A stretch of DNA of 6,298 bases, from positions 1 to 6,298 of the forward strand of contig WRIM01000036.1 of assembly GCA_009782725.1 (NCBI GenBank). Direction: 5' to 3'. This DNA comes from Alphaproteobacteria bacterium (GTDB lineage Bacteria > Pseudomonadota > Alphaproteobacteria > Rs-D84). A program made the translations under genes and the position numbers. The notes beneath the pieces were generated by a model. The model ran no database searches, was not told the origin of the DNA, and saw only the letters and a list, made by a program, of their open reading frames with translations. Of this stretch, positions 1-6,132 are shown piece after piece. How positions within the stretch are numbered: position 1 is the first letter of the stretch; each line of letters begins with the position of its first letter.

Positions 1-80
1 TTTTTTTTTTTCTTTTTTTTTTTTTTTGTAATGCTGTTGTTTTTTTTTTGGAATGTTTTGTGGGGGGGGGGGGGGGGTAA
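1..80. other. Low-complexity contig end with T runs and a G16 tract
   Basis: The first 60 bases are almost pure T with scattered G and A. They are followed by an uninterrupted run of 16 G (62-77) and TAA. Normal mixed-composition sequence begins at about 81. The right end of the window carries the mirror arrangement, TTA followed by 16 C (6221-6239) and then low-complexity sequence. Read outward, both ends therefore show TTA, C16 and junk. I infer an assembly or sequencing artefact, possibly started at real C tracts, and would not annotate genes here. Confidence 0.6.
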
Positions 81-165
81 CCCGCGATTAGAGCATTGGG
101 CGCAAGCCCGCTGTCACTTTGCCTTTGCTGCCCCTGTCCCTTTGCGCGTGAAATTTTAATAAAAA

Positions 166-194
166 TAGTAAAAAGAGTCCATTTCTGGTATAAT
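166..194 (+). promoter_or_regulatory. Extended -10 promoter for the LamG-like gene
   Basis: A perfect TATAAT lies at 189-194 and is preceded by TG plus one base (186-188), an extended -10 element. The -35 position 17 bases upstream (TAGTAA, 166-171) matches only 3 of 6 consensus bases, as expected when the extended -10 compensates. Predicted transcription start is near 201, giving a leader of about 33 bases that contains the AAGGA ribosome binding site at 218-222. Confidence 0.6.
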
Positions 195-233
195 TAAAGA
201 TAAAAACAGATAAAAAAAAGGAAAATATTCGAA

Positions 234-1094
234 ATGTTCAAACCCGCCGGATTATGCGCGCGAATCCCGTCATTGGTCGGGCTTTTCTGTGCCGCCCTGT
301 TGGTTTTTGCTTTCCTGACCCCGTCCATTGCCATAGAACTTCGAACTTCCATGGGGGATTTAATCACCCTGAACGAGGTCAAGCAAACTTCGCCTTCATT
401 GGCGGTTAATTACGGGGGCAAGACTTATTACGCGCCGATGACCACCGACCATTTCGGCCATATTCGAATTCGGTACAACGATTTGGTCTATTCGGTGGGC
501 GCCTGTGATTTCCAGGTTTTGGAATATTTGTATTTCGACGGCGCGTCTGTGATTAATACCGGCATAGACCCTTTGGGCGACATCAAAATCGAAACAGAAT
601 TCCAAGGAACAAACATCGCAAATTCTACGATCGCGCTTTTCGGATCGCGGTATAATCACACGTCGAATTCTCCGCCGGGATTGGTATTTTGGCTAAGACC
701 CAATTCGACGGCTTTCACGTTGGATTATGGATCAAATCGTCAGGCCGGCCCCGCGGTCGATACGAATTGGCATACTTTGACGGTTAACAATAATGTTTGG
801 ACATTGGACGGGGTGGCGCGAACGGCGCCGACAACAGGCGGCATAACTTCGCCTTATACAATCTATTTGGGAAACATTAATGCAAGCAATCAATTCGCAA
901 CGGACAGGTATTTCACAGGAAGAGTAAAATATTTCAGAATATATAAAAGCGGCGTAATGGTAAGAAACTTTATCCCAAGCCGCCGCGCATCTGACGGAGT
1001 ATGCGGAGTATGGGATTCGGTCACGAATACATTTTTTGAAAACATAGGCCCCGGCAACGTATCCTGCGGCGCCTCAAGCGGCAGTTGTTTGTGA
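234..1094 (+). CDS. Exported LamG/concanavalin A-like fold protein
   Basis: This 286-residue protein is predicted to be exported by Sec and probably acts at the cell surface or outside. Residues 1-33 form a signal peptide: Arg10, a hydrophobic stretch at 11-29, and a likely cut after Ser-Ile-Ala (31-33). There is no lipobox cysteine. Residues 34-90 are a short unassigned region containing GGKTYYAP. From about 96 to 250 the pattern fits a LamG-like jelly-roll: EYLYFDGASVINTG, beta-rich repeats, NWHTLTVNNNVWTLDG, YTIYLGNIN, and the closing FTGRVKYFRIYKSGVMVRNF. The tail (IPSRRASDGVCGVWDSVTN) is typical of LamG-like proteins in gut bacteria and phages. Mature cysteines are at 91, 257, 278 and 285, so disulfides are possible. 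The start is supported by AAGGA at 218-222, 11 bases upstream, and by the promoter. Ligand and role are unknown; glycan binding or adhesion is inference. The gene stands alone on this strand and converges on the next gene. Confidence 0.75.
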   Translation: MFKPAGLCARIPSLVGLFCAALLVFAFLTPSIAIELRTSMGDLITLNEVKQTSPSLAVNYGGKTYYAPMTTDHFGHIRIRYNDLVYSVGACDFQVLEYLYFDGASVINTGIDPLGDIKIETEFQGTNIANSTIALFGSRYNHTSNSPPGLVFWLRPNSTAFTLDYGSNRQAGPAVDTNWHTLTVNNNVWTLDGVARTAPTTGGITSPYTIYLGNINASNQFATDRYFTGRVKYFRIYKSGVMVRNFIPSRRASDGVCGVWDSVTNTFFENIGPGNVSCGASSGSCL

Positions 1095-1102
1095 GCGGAA
1101 CT

Positions 1103-1309
1103 CTACCCGCCGCATACTTTGCAAGGAATCCCGCCCCTGCGTTGGGCGTCCGTGTGGTCTATCCTTATACAATTCTTAGTGCATTTATGCGCATGCTCGC
1201 AGCCGGGGCTGTGATATTTATAGCTTTTGACATTGAACATGACATCGCGGGCAAATGCGTTCGCGCTAAAACTTAAAAAAAGCATCAAAACAAGAAGAAA
1301 TCTTTTCAT
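1103..1309 (-). CDS. Small exported Cys/His-rich, probably zinc-binding protein
   Basis: This 68-residue protein has a clear Sec signal peptide: MKRF, a Leu/Phe-rich core, and SANAFA with cleavage after residue 20. The mature 48 residues contain KYHSPGCEHAHKCTKNC and, at the end, RRGGIPCKVCGG. Cysteines are at 37, 43, 47, 63 and 66, and histidines at 33, 39, 41 and 52. The YHxxxC ... AxxxGxxPCxxC spacing resembles the small zinc-binding fold of the Ada N-terminal domain, seen in many short exported proteins. Zinc binding is inferred from that resemblance. An ATG at 1327 in the same frame would add six residues. It sits one base after a TATAAT (1329-1334), upstream of the expected transcript start, so I chose 1309, where AAAGAG lies about 6 bases upstream. 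Function is unknown. Confidence 0.7.
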   Translation of the reverse strand: MKRFLLVLMLFLSFSANAFARDVMFNVKSYKYHSPGCEHAHKCTKNCIRIDHTDAQRRGGIPCKVCGG

Positions 1310-1328
1310 TTGTAACTCTTTGCCCATG

Positions 1329-1357
1329 ATTATAACAAGCGATTTTGATAAATCCAG
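1329..1357 (-). promoter_or_regulatory. Promoter of the small Cys/His-rich protein
   Basis: On the minus strand a perfect TATAAT (1334 to 1329) is preceded by TGT, an extended -10. The -35 position (CTGGAT, 1357 to 1352, 17-base spacer) is weak. Transcription should begin near 1322, giving a leader of about 12 bases and making the ATG at 1309, not 1327, the usable start. The promoter abuts the tRNA terminator immediately upstream, which isolates this gene from the recG-dnaB-tRNA unit. Confidence 0.55.
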
Positions 1358-1384
1358 AAAAAACGCGCCATTTCTGACGCGTTT
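1358..1384 (-). terminator. Rho-independent terminator after tRNA-Asn
   Basis: The minus strand reads AAACGCGTC, loop AGAAAT, GGCGCGTTT. This is a 9-base-pair stem with one G-U pair (1384 to 1361) and a run of six T (1363 to 1358) that overlaps the end of the stem. It lies 8 bases beyond the CCA end of the tRNA gene and would end transcripts from the tRNA promoter and any readthrough from recG and dnaB. The plus strand lacks a comparable T run after the stem. Confidence 0.75.
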
Positions 1385-1392
1385 GTAAAACC

Positions 1393-1468
1393 TGGCTCGG
1401 GCAGCTGGACTCGAACCAGCGACATACGGATTAACAGTCCGTTGTTCTACCGACTGAACTATGCCCGA
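1393..1468 (-). tRNA. tRNA-Asn, anticodon GTT
   Basis: The minus strand folds into a full cloverleaf of 73 bases plus encoded CCA. The acceptor stem TCGGGCA/TGCCCGA pairs perfectly. The D stem is GTTC/GAAC with loop AGTCGGTA. The anticodon stem is ACGGA/TCCGT with loop CTGTTAA, anticodon GTT at 1435-1433. The variable loop is ATGTC and the T stem is GCTGG/CCAGC with loop TTCGAGT. The discriminator base is G, usual for bacterial tRNA-Asn. The GTT anticodon reads AAC and AAU. The gene follows dnaB on the same strand after 47 bases, has its own likely promoter, and is followed by a terminator. No integrase or partial tRNA copy is nearby, so there is no sign that it serves as an attachment site. 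Confidence 0.97.
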
Positions 1469-1481
1469 ATAGCTTGCGCAT

Positions 1482-1510
1482 ATTATATTAGATTTTCGCT
1501 CTATGCAAGC
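1482..1510 (-). promoter_or_regulatory. Probable promoter of tRNA-Asn
   Basis: A perfect TATAAT on the minus strand (1487 to 1482) sits 13 bases before the mature tRNA 5' end, a usual distance for a tRNA gene. The -35 region is less clear: GCTTGC lies at a 17-base spacer and CTTGCA at 16. The element overlaps the short dnaB-tRNA gap and would let the tRNA be made independently of dnaB. Confidence 0.5.
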
Positions 1511-1515
1511 ATTTT

Positions 1516-3111
1516 TTAAAAATCATCCGGCACGTCTTCCATATCCGGGCCCGCCGGTGCAGCGTCGGGCGTTGGCATCGCGGCCAAAGGCGCCTTGGCA
1601 TACGCCGGCGCGGGGGCCGAATTGCCAAATCCGTCGCCGCCGCGGGATTCGAATTCATCAAGGTCTTCGAACAAACTGTATTCTCCGCTGAATTTCGTGT
1701 GGATAGTATCCGGTTTGCCATGACGGTTTTTGCCGATAATCAATTCTGCCTTGCCCCTTGCGGCGTCCAAGCGTTTGCGCCAATTTTCTTGTTTGTTCTG
1801 GACAAAGCGTTCGGCATGGTCGGCCGTGGATTCGCCGGGGTCTCGACCCGTTAAATAATATTCTTCACGGTACGTGAACATCACGATGTCCGCGTCTTGT
1901 TCAATCGATCCGGATTCACGAAGGTCGGACAAAAGGGGGCGTTTATCATCGCGGCTTTCCACGCTGCGCGACAATTGCGAAAGCGCGATCACCGGCACAT
2001 CCAATTCTTTGGCCAGCATTTTCAGCCCGCGCGTAATTTCCGATAATTCGTTTACCCGGTTGTCATTCTTGCGCCCGCCGGGCGACGTCATAAGCTGTAA
2101 ATAGTCGATTACGATAAGCGATATCCCGCCATGCTTACGCGCAAGGCGCCGCGCGCGGGTTCGCATCATAGACACACTCATCCCCGGGGTATCGTCAAAG
2201 AACAACGGCACGCGGGACAGCGCGTCCGAATATTGCGACATGCGAAGGAAATCTTCATCGGAAATCGTACCGTGACGCATGCTGCTTGTCGAGATTTTGG
2301 TCTGGGACGACAACACGCGCGCCGCCAATTGCGACGCCGACATTTCAAGCGAAAAGAAAACAATCGCGCCTTTGTATTTCGGATTCGCCCGACCGGCCAT
2401 AATCGCGTTCGCGGCATTAAATGCGATGTTCATCGCCACCGTCGTTTTTCCCATTGCGGGTCGTCCGGCGATGATAATTAAATCTGATTTATGCAAACCG
2501 CTTATTGATTTATCCAAATCGCGGAGTCCGGTCGTAAGACCCGAAAGCTTGCCGTCGGCTTTGTATGCTATCTCGGCCTCTTCAAGCGCACTGCGCAGTG
2601 CGGCGCCGATTTCAAGCGGGCCGCGGTCGATTTCGCTGTTCTCGGACAATTTATAAAGTTTCTGTTCCGCCAATTCTATTTGGGTTTGAACGGGTTTGTC
2701 CAGGTCTTCGACATACGCCGAATCGGTGATTTCTGTGCCCAGGTTAATAAGCTCGCGCCGCATGGCGTTTTCATAAATTATGCGGCCGTATTGTTCGACA
2801 TTTACGACGGTTGCGCCCGCCCCCGCCAATTGCGTCAAATAATCCACGCCGCCGACGGATTCAAGAGCACCCTGTTGTTCCAGATAATTTTTAATCGTGA
2901 TTACATCGACTGGAAAGCCTGCGGCGAATTGCCGCTCTATAAGTCTGTAAATCTCTTTGTGCGCGGGGTGGGTAAAATGATCGGGCTTTAAAAATTCCGA
3001 CACGCGTTCCAACGCGCGATTGTTCATAAGTATGGCGGCAAGCACCGCTTGTTCCGCCTCTAAATTGCTTGGCAATGTTTTCGGAGTAAAGTTTATCGGG
3101 TTCGCTTCCAT
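1516..3111 (-). CDS. dnaB: Replicative DNA helicase DnaB
   Basis: This is the hexameric helicase that unwinds DNA ahead of the replisome, moving 5' to 3' on the lagging-strand template and recruiting primase. The 531 residues include the N-terminal DnaB domain (about 15-120, starting LPSNLEAEQAVLAAIL), a linker (about 150-185) and a RecA-like motor. Walker A is GRPAMGKT (216-223), SLEM is at 254-257, Walker B is LIVIDYLQL (332-340), ALSQLSRSVESR is at 376-387, and KNRHG, the site of the trans-acting arginine finger, is at 461-465. A block around 420-448 is extra compared with E. coli DnaB and fits alphaproteobacterial forms. There is no intein. The last 40 residues are Ala/Pro-rich and probably disordered, ending in the acidic PDMEDVPDDF. 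It starts 37 bases after the recG stop on the same strand. No Shine-Dalgarno sequence precedes the ATG, but a possible promoter would start transcription right at it. Confidence 0.97.
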   Translation of the reverse strand: MEANPINFTPKTLPSNLEAEQAVLAAILMNNRALERVSEFLKPDHFTHPAHKEIYRLIERQFAAGFPVDVITIKNYLEQQGALESVGGVDYLTQLAGAGATVVNVEQYGRIIYENAMRRELINLGTEITDSAYVEDLDKPVQTQIELAEQKLYKLSENSEIDRGPLEIGAALRSALEEAEIAYKADGKLSGLTTGLRDLDKSISGLHKSDLIIIAGRPAMGKTTVAMNIAFNAANAIMAGRANPKYKGAIVFFSLEMSASQLAARVLSSQTKISTSSMRHGTISDEDFLRMSQYSDALSRVPLFFDDTPGMSVSMMRTRARRLARKHGGISLIVIDYLQLMTSPGGRKNDNRVNELSEITRGLKMLAKELDVPVIALSQLSRSVESRDDKRPLLSDLRESGSIEQDADIVMFTYREEYYLTGRDPGESTADHAERFVQNKQENWRKRLDAARGKAELIIGKNRHGKPDTIHTKFSGEYSLFEDLDEFESRGGDGFGNSAPAPAYAKAPLAAMPTPDAAPAGPDMEDVPDDF

Positions 3112-3118
3112 AGCGAAA

Positions 3119-3146
3119 AGTTTACATTAAAAAAATGGGAATGCAA
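3119..3146 (-). promoter_or_regulatory. Possible dnaB promoter giving a leaderless mRNA
   Basis: On the minus strand TTGCAT (3146 to 3141) and TAAACT (3124 to 3119) are separated by 16 bases, matching 3 and 4 of 6 consensus positions. The predicted start, about 7 bases downstream, coincides with the dnaB ATG at 3111. This would explain the missing ribosome binding site. The boxes are weak, and dnaB could instead be read only from the recG promoter. Confidence 0.3.
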
Positions 3147-3148
3147 GG

Positions 3149-5227
3149 CTAGCCTTCTAATTTTATTTCCCGGTCGAAGATGAACATCAAATCGCGGGCG
3201 ATTGTCGCGGCCGCGGTGGCAAGCGCAGGATCGGATTCGGTTAGTTCCAACGCCGCGCGCGTTGCAAGTTTGAATAAATCCCGATGCTCGCGGTAGTCCA
3301 CAAAATGATAAGGAATCCAGCCGGATTGTTTCGTACCCAACATCTCGCCCGCGCCGCGCATCATTAAATCTTGCTCTGCAATTAAAAATCCGTCATCGGT
3401 TTCTACCAAAACGCCAAGACGTTTCATTCCGCTTTCGGTCAGATTGTCGCCGTGTAACAGCACGCAAAACGACTGCGCGCTTCCACGGCCAACGCGGCCG
3501 CGTAATTGGTGAAGCGCGGAGAGTCCGAATTTTTCCGCATTCTCGATTACCATGATTGTCGCTGACGGCACATCGATTCCGACCTCTATCACGCTGGTCG
3601 CAACCAACAATTTGGTCTTGCCATTTGCGTCGGCGAAATCGGCCATTGCTGCGTCGCGCATCTTTTTATCCATTTGACCATGGACAAGTCCGATCACGCC
3701 GGCATCAAAATATTTCTTTAACCATTCATAACGGGATTCCGCCGCGGCAAAATCCATGTCTTCGGATTCGGTTACAAGCGGACATACCCAAAATACTTTC
3801 GCGCCCGCATCAATCTGCGAGGCAATTCGCGCGGTTAACGCGCGGATGCGTTCGTTCGCCAAAGTGCTTGTCCGGATCGGCATGCGGCCAACCGGCTTTT
3901 CAGCGATTATGGTTATATCCATATCGCCGTAAATCGTCATGGACAGCGTTCTTGGAATCGGCGTCGCGGAAAGCGCCAATAAATCCGGGTTATCGCCTTT
4001 GCCCGTCAGCGCCGCACGCTGAGCCACGCCGAAACGGTGTTGCTCGTCGATGATAACCAATCCCAAATCTTTGTATTGGACGGCTTCTTGGAAAAGCGCA
4101 TGAGTGCCGATTACAATCTGCGTGCGCCCGGAACGAATGGATGTTAATTTTTCTTTCTGCGCAGCACCTTTGTCCCGGCCGGTAAGGATATCGCAAACTA
4201 TGCCAATGGAATCGCAAATCGGTTTTATTTTCGCAAAGTGTTGTTGCGCCAAAGTATCCGTCGGCGCCATAAATGCCGTTTGAATTTTGCATTCCGCGGC
4301 GTTCAAAGCGGCCGCCAATGCAACGATTGTTTTGCCCGATCCTACGTCTCCTTGGATCAATCGCATCATGGGTTCAGGCCGCGCCATATCATTTTCGATA
4401 TCGGTAATCGCGGCATTTTGCGCGGCGGTTAATTTAAAGGGCAATGATGCATACAATTTTTCACGATGCCGCCCGTCGCCAGACACGCTGCGCCCGGCAA
4501 TTCCACGCTTGCGACGTTGGCGCGTGCATGCGATCGCAATTTGATGCGCGAATAATTCCGCATAGGCAAGACGCATAATGTTTTTATTCGCGGGCGCCAA
4601 ATCGTCATTCGATGTAGGATAATGAATGCTGCGCAACGCATCAAAAAATTCCCTGTTCGGCGCATCGATATTTATGTCTGACAATTTTGCAAAAATTCCG
4701 TCGCGCACATTCGCCATAAGGCGTTGGGTCACCCCTTCGGACGTTGGATAAATCGCCTGAAATTCCGGAATTTTGGCGCGGTTTTCGGGTTTCTCGATAA
4801 AATCCGGATGATTTATTGTGGCGCCGCCGCGGCCCTGTTCTAATCTGCCACTGACAATCCGCCATTCTCCGATTGGCAATTTTTCAAGCCAAGCATCCAA
4901 AAAACTTGACCCGAAAAATTGAAGCATTAATTCCGCGCCCAATTTGTCCCGCGTTACTACTTGCGTTGGCGCGCGGCGACCGCTTCGAAATGTTCCGCCA
5001 CGTTTATGTGAAATAATTTGTACGGGAATCGTTAAAATCTCGCCGGATTTCGCGGTCAAGATACTTTCCGAAATCTCGCGCGGGCGAACATAACGCGGAA
5101 TATGAAGCAAGAAATCCAAAACACGCCGGCCGCCCAATAATTCGGAAAGCCTCAGCGCCAACACGGGCCCGACGCCTTTGATAAATTGTAAATCTGTATT
5201 TAAAAAGTCGTGCAGCGCGCCATTCAT
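3149..5227 (-). CDS. recG: ATP-dependent DNA helicase RecG
   Basis: RecG is a monomeric double-strand DNA translocase that drives regression of stalled forks and branch migration of Holliday junctions, and removes R-loops. At 692 residues it matches the usual length (E. coli 693). The N-terminal wedge/OB region spans about 1-150 and includes FIKGVGPVLALRL and LLHIPRYVRPR. The motor domains follow: LTAAQ Q-motif region (266-270), Walker A GDVGSGKT (293-300), DEQH box (394-397), SATPIPRTL (420-428), VHGQM (515-519), SVIEVGIDVPSATIMVIENA (545-564) and QLRGRVGRG (574-582), where the last arginines contact ATP. The C-terminal QDLMMRGAGEMLGTKQSG is the RecG signature following motif VI. All motifs are intact. 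The ATG at 5227 lies 6 bases after a perfect TATAAT, so the mRNA is probably leaderless. It is the first gene of the minus-strand unit leading into dnaB. Confidence 0.97.
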   Translation of the reverse strand: MNGALHDFLNTDLQFIKGVGPVLALRLSELLGGRRVLDFLLHIPRYVRPREISESILTAKSGEILTIPVQIISHKRGGTFRSGRRAPTQVVTRDKLGAELMLQFFGSSFLDAWLEKLPIGEWRIVSGRLEQGRGGATINHPDFIEKPENRAKIPEFQAIYPTSEGVTQRLMANVRDGIFAKLSDINIDAPNREFFDALRSIHYPTSNDDLAPANKNIMRLAYAELFAHQIAIACTRQRRKRGIAGRSVSGDGRHREKLYASLPFKLTAAQNAAITDIENDMARPEPMMRLIQGDVGSGKTIVALAAALNAAECKIQTAFMAPTDTLAQQHFAKIKPICDSIGIVCDILTGRDKGAAQKEKLTSIRSGRTQIVIGTHALFQEAVQYKDLGLVIIDEQHRFGVAQRAALTGKGDNPDLLALSATPIPRTLSMTIYGDMDITIIAEKPVGRMPIRTSTLANERIRALTARIASQIDAGAKVFWVCPLVTESEDMDFAAAESRYEWLKKYFDAGVIGLVHGQMDKKMRDAAMADFADANGKTKLLVATSVIEVGIDVPSATIMVIENAEKFGLSALHQLRGRVGRGSAQSFCVLLHGDNLTESGMKRLGVLVETDDGFLIAEQDLMMRGAGEMLGTKQSGWIPYHFVDYREHRDLFKLATRAALELTESDPALATAAATIARDLMFIFDREIKLEG

Positions 5228-5230
5228 ACT

Positions 5231-5260
5231 TTGATTATAAAATGCCCGGCGGCAAATAAC
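5231..5260 (+). promoter_or_regulatory. Weak candidate promoter for the terminase-like gene
   Basis: On the plus strand TTGATT (5231-5236) and AATAAC (5255-5260) are 18 bases apart, each with 4 of 6 consensus matches. The predicted start is near 5267, leaving about 10 bases before the ATG. The TTGATT overlaps the recG -10 box on the other strand, so the two promoters would compete. Another AT-rich candidate at 5261-5266 is equally weak. Confidence 0.25.
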
Positions 5261-5262
5261 AA
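5234..5262 (-). promoter_or_regulatory. recG promoter, predicted leaderless transcript
   Basis: The minus strand has TTGTTA (5262 to 5257), a 17-base spacer and a perfect TATAAT (5239 to 5234). Only CAAAGT separates the -10 box from the ATG at 5227, so transcription should begin at or next to the A of the start codon. No Shine-Dalgarno sequence is present. The boxes overlap the leader region of the divergent terminase-like gene. Confidence 0.65.
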
Positions 5263-5276
5263 TAAAAGAATTCCTT

Positions 5277-6122
5277 ATGACCGATAATCAACCATTCTTA
5301 AAGGGCTTTCGTATTTTGCGTATTCCGATTGTGGATGAAAAAGGGGCAAGCGCTTGGCCCCAGGTTTTCCCAATTGAAAAGATAGACGATTTGCGTATGA
5401 CGGTCGGGCCCCGGCATTTCTCGTCTCAGATGATGTTGGAATTTATATCTGAAGAGCGCGCCCGGCTTGACCCCGCCGCAATTATTTTTTACGACGGGGA
5501 ATTCAACCCGCGCACTGCCCGGATTGAATGTTCCGTCACCCCGGCCTTTGAACATTCTATAACCGGCGTCGCATGCTATTGGGATCCTTCCAGCGCAAAG
5601 GACGGCGCGGACGGTTCCGTATGCGCGATTGTCTTTCGTGATGATAAAAACAGGCGCGCTTTTATTCATGATATAAAATACCTTGCCACCGGGGACGAAG
5701 ACCTTCACCCTTTTGCAACGCAATGCGGGCGGGTTTTGGATTTCCTAACCCGTCACGACCAAAAGCATTTGGCAATCGAAGTCAACGGCATCGGAAACGC
5801 ATTGCCCGAAATTCTGCGGGGGCTTGCCATTGGGCGCGGCCGCGGAATCGTGATTCAAAAAATAGTAAACCGCGAGAATAAAGAGCGAAGAATTCTTGAC
5901 GCCATAGAACCCCTTCTTTCCACCGGACGCCTTTACGCGCATGAAAAGTTAAAGCGAACCAAATTGATTACCGAAATGGAAGAATGGATGCCGCATGCGG
6001 GCGCCAATCACGACGACGGATTAGACGCGGTTGCGGGCGCGCTTCGCCTTACACCCATTACAGTGCGGCCGCGGGGACAAATGTTATTGCCATTACGGGC
6101 GGGAACGGATTTTAAAGTTTAA
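5277..6122 (+). CDS. Phage large-terminase nuclease domain protein, no ATPase motor
   Basis: This 281-residue protein matches the C-terminal, RNase H-like nuclease half of phage or gene-transfer-agent TerL proteins, which cut concatemeric DNA during packaging. Residues 12-75 resemble the linker after the motor domain (ILRIPIVDEKG, WPQVFPIEKIDDLR, VGPRHFSSQMM). The nuclease follows, with the usual acidic pattern: Asp103 in YWDPSSA with Asp112 nearby, Glu168 in AIEVNGIGNALPEIL, and Asp246, Asp247 and Asp250 in NHDDGLDAVAGAL. NKERRILDAIEPLLSTGRLY (201-220) is also typical. No Walker A or B is present. The ATG at 5277 is the only start: the frame is open upstream only to a stop at 5238-5240, with no ATG, GTG or TTG between. 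No clear ribosome binding site is visible. No portal, capsid or small terminase gene is in the window. It may be a remnant or a host-adopted nuclease. Family assignment is firm; function is not. Confidence 0.8.
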   Translation: MTDNQPFLKGFRILRIPIVDEKGASAWPQVFPIEKIDDLRMTVGPRHFSSQMMLEFISEERARLDPAAIIFYDGEFNPRTARIECSVTPAFEHSITGVACYWDPSSAKDGADGSVCAIVFRDDKNRRAFIHDIKYLATGDEDLHPFATQCGRVLDFLTRHDQKHLAIEVNGIGNALPEILRGLAIGRGRGIVIQKIVNRENKERRILDAIEPLLSTGRLYAHEKLKRTKLITEMEEWMPHAGANHDDGLDAVAGALRLTPITVRPRGQMLLPLRAGTDFKV

Positions 6123-6132
6123 TCAATACCTC

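Noticed and set aside
98..109. GGGC-GCAA-GCCC hairpin with a GNRA loop
   Set aside because: A 4-base-pair stem with no T run after it on either strand; not supportable as a terminator or structured RNA.
79..159. Short open frame on the plus strand ending at TAA 157-159 (tail HFAFAAPVPLRVKF)
   Set aside because: It could be the end of an upstream gene, but only about 26 codons lie outside the unreliable G/T-rich end, composition gives no clear coding signal, and nothing is recognisable.
1095..1102. Search for a terminator between the convergent LamG-like and Cys/His-rich genes
   Set aside because: The gap is 8 bases, and nearby GC-rich inverted segments (about 1063 and 1125) are far apart with no T run.
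1310..1327. Six-residue N-terminal extension (MGKELQ) of the small Cys/His-rich protein
   Set aside because: Its ATG lies directly after a perfect -10 box, so it should be upstream of the transcript start; the signal peptide is complete from 1309.
1393..1468. tRNA-Asn as an integration site for the terminase-like gene
   Set aside because: No integrase, no repeated tRNA 3' end and no other phage genes; the terminase-like gene is almost 4 kb away with core genes between.
1472..1517. Inverted repeat followed by six T on the plus strand, resembling a terminator
   Set aside because: The loop is over 20 bases and no gene is transcribed rightwards into it; on the minus strand the stem is not followed by a T run.
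2131..2656. Plus-strand open frames opposite dnaB, and similar ones opposite recG (3556-4053)
   Set aside because: They lie wholly inside strongly conserved genes on the other strand and their products, rich in Arg and His or lacking motifs, look like shadows.
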